Source of the DNA: Chamaecrista fasciculata
Lineage: Eukaryota > Streptophyta > Magnoliopsida > Fabales > Fabaceae
DNA length: 64,000 nucleotides
Direction: 5' to 3'
Assembly (NCBI GenBank): GCA_003254925.1
Contig: QANZ01043121.1
Location: forward strand, 313,869-377,868
Shown here piece by piece: positions 60,255-64,000 of the stretch (position 1 is the first letter of the stretch; each line of letters opens with the position of its first letter). The notes beneath the pieces are model-generated. The model saw nothing but the letters and a program-made list of their open reading frames with translations. It was not told the origin of the DNA and searched no databases. Made by a program: the position numbers and the translations under genes.

Positions 60255-60756
60255 TGTTGGATTATTTCTATCAAATAATCCTAATTGTGGATTAGCACTA
60301 ATCACAAGAGTTAATTTTAATATATATTATATATATATATATATATATATTGAGTTACCAATTTATGTTGAACCATTGTCTAATTATTGGATCCGGCTAT
60401 ATTTCACTTGTGGGTGTAATAGAGTCATTTTGTGATAGGTCAGTCTGACTCTTAACTCATACAGGGAAAGGGCCCAACCTGCGAGACTAACTTGAACTAT
60501 CAGTGTCCTATCCTATTGATAGTATAGTGTCACCTTATACCACCTTTCATATTTATATTTAATATTTTAATAAATCCTTTTTTCACTATAAATATGTGGG
60601 TATGGTGGTGGAGGGGAGTGTGCCTCAAATCAGTTAGCTCAGCAGGTTGTAACTTTCTCCAGCATTCCAGGGACTAAACAGTACAATAAGCTTCCGATGG
60701 ATTTCAGCTCAATCTCAGGTACGATTTAGATTCATCCCACTAATCTAAATCTAGCA
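60255..60756 (+). repeat. Solo LTR in the promoter of the alkenal reductase gene
   Basis: The sequence starts TGTTGGATTATTTC and ends AATCTAGCA (TG...CA). A perfect 5-bp duplication GTTGC flanks it (60250-60254 and 60757-60761). It contains its own promoter-like ACTATAAATATGTGGG near 60593 in the orientation of the gene. It ends 132 bp upstream of the start codon at 60889 and about 70 bp upstream of the TATA box. No internal region is attached. The superfamily is probably copia by its start, but this is not proven. Confidence 0.8.
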
Positions 60757-60828
60757 GTTGCAGCAGCACTTAAAATATTCTGATAATCAATTTCACTTTT
60801 GATTCAAACCCTTGTCATAATCACAAAC

Positions 60829-60837
60829 TATAAATAG
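60829..60837 (+). promoter_or_regulatory. TATA box of the alkenal reductase gene
   Basis: TATAAATAG is 52 bp upstream of the ATG at 60889, followed by a CA-rich stretch suited to the transcription start about 30 bp on. It lies in non-LTR sequence. Confidence 0.65.
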
Positions 60838-60888
60838 GACACACACACATATTTTCTGACAAGATTCAGAGAAGAGATTTTAGTAATA

Positions 60889-63502
<2,614 letters not shown>

Positions 63503-63837
63503 GAATGATCATTTCCCATTGTCAAAGTGCATTATTTGGTGTTGTATATACAAATGTTTCAAGAACAAAAATAATGATAGTGTTTAGTAGTAACTTATAA
63601 GTAAATGTTGAATTTGAAGGTTTCAATTCTTTTATGAAGTGTTGAGCTTTTATATGGGCTTAGAATGTAGAGGATATTGTTTGAAACAAATCTAGTGAAA
63701 GGGTTACAAGGGTAATGGGGTTTTTTTATTTAAATAATACAAAAACAAAAATTAATTACCGGTATAAGTTTTTTTTTTTTCTTATTTCCCAGGATGGGAT
63801 ACGCATTACCCAGACTCGATTTCAGACGCTGCCAGCC
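63503..63837. other. 3' region after the reductase gene
   Basis: The 3' untranslated region and downstream AT-rich sequence; no gene is seen. From about 63792 base composition shifts abruptly to GC-rich. Confidence 0.45.
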
Positions 63838-64000
63838 AATCAGCCGGTGCCACGTGGCACCGGCTGATTAAAAGTGACACTGAAATCGCGTCAGACTGGC
63901 GCGATTTCAGAGCATCTGAAATCGCGCCAGTCTGGCGCGATTTCAGTGTGCAGACTGCACAGTCTGCACACTGCAGACCGTGCAGTCTGCACGTTAATTA
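63838..64000. repeat. GC-rich run of palindromes at the window edge
   Basis: A perfect 32-bp palindrome (63838-63869, centred on CACGTG) is followed by two 31-bp inverted repeats (63880-63910 and 63916-63946) that are near-copies of each other, built on CTGAAATCGCG and CGCGATTTCAG. From 63948 to 63993 follow GTGCAGACTGCAC- and GTGCAGTCTGCACG-type palindromes. No open frame. The pattern is unlike the surrounding AT-rich DNA and is cut by the end of the window. Confidence 0.75.

Overview
This is nuclear DNA of a flowering plant, most likely a eudicot. The evidence is AT-rich, intron-rich genes with GT-AG introns, a plastidic starch phosphorylase with its plant-specific acidic insert, CLE peptide genes, and dense plant-type transposons (copia LTR elements, MULE and hAT miniatures, tRNA-derived SINEs). 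I cannot name the species.

Layout. 1-991: AT-rich flank. 992-10691: one complete but dead Ty1/copia element with about 2.1 kb LTRs, primer binding site, gag-pol with several breaks, polypurine tract and 5-bp target duplication. 10692-17387: no gene; miniature DNA transposons. 17388-17729 (-): a CLE9/10-type signalling peptide gene. 18707-25836: nested repeats (a MULE-type TIR element split by a solo copia LTR, LINE debris, a hAT element inside another TIR element). 26263-29201 (+): purple acid phosphatase of the PAP2/PAP9 type, two exons, tail anchor. 29660-29932: relic of starch phosphorylase intron 1 and exon 2. 29940-30269 (-): a second CLE gene, paralogous to the first. 30648-35468: SINE, solo LTR, hAT elements and a Pack-MULE-like element carrying a GRF zinc-finger gene relic. 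36479-45071: rearranged copia-type sequence with an exact 1,985-bp duplication whose ends coincide with two single N characters, probably an assembly fault. 46923-58579 (+): plastidic alpha-glucan phosphorylase, 15 exons, open throughout, with a LINE, a SINE, a nested LTR element and several miniature transposons in its introns. 60255-60756: a solo LTR just upstream of 60889-63502 (+), an NADPH-dependent 2-alkenal reductase gene with a frame break in its last exon. 63838-64000: a GC-rich run of long palindromes cut by the window edge.

The genes are independent plant loci, not an operon. The phosphorylase acts on plastid glucans, the phosphatase is predicted to be membrane-anchored on organelles, the reductase detoxifies reactive carbonyls, and the CLE products are secreted ligands. 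What ties the region together is duplication (two CLE genes sharing upstream sequence, plus a phosphorylase relic beside one of them) and repeated insertion of TIR elements. At least six of these leave identical 9-bp target duplications, the Mutator-like signature, and others leave near-identical ones.

The most original observations are a hairpin with a GNRA-type loop in the copia LTR that keeps its pairing through compensatory changes between two LTR lineages, the Pack-MULE-like GRF-finger/coiled-coil/membrane gene relic, the CLE pair with one variant ligand, and the N-bounded exact duplication. All alignments were made by eye.
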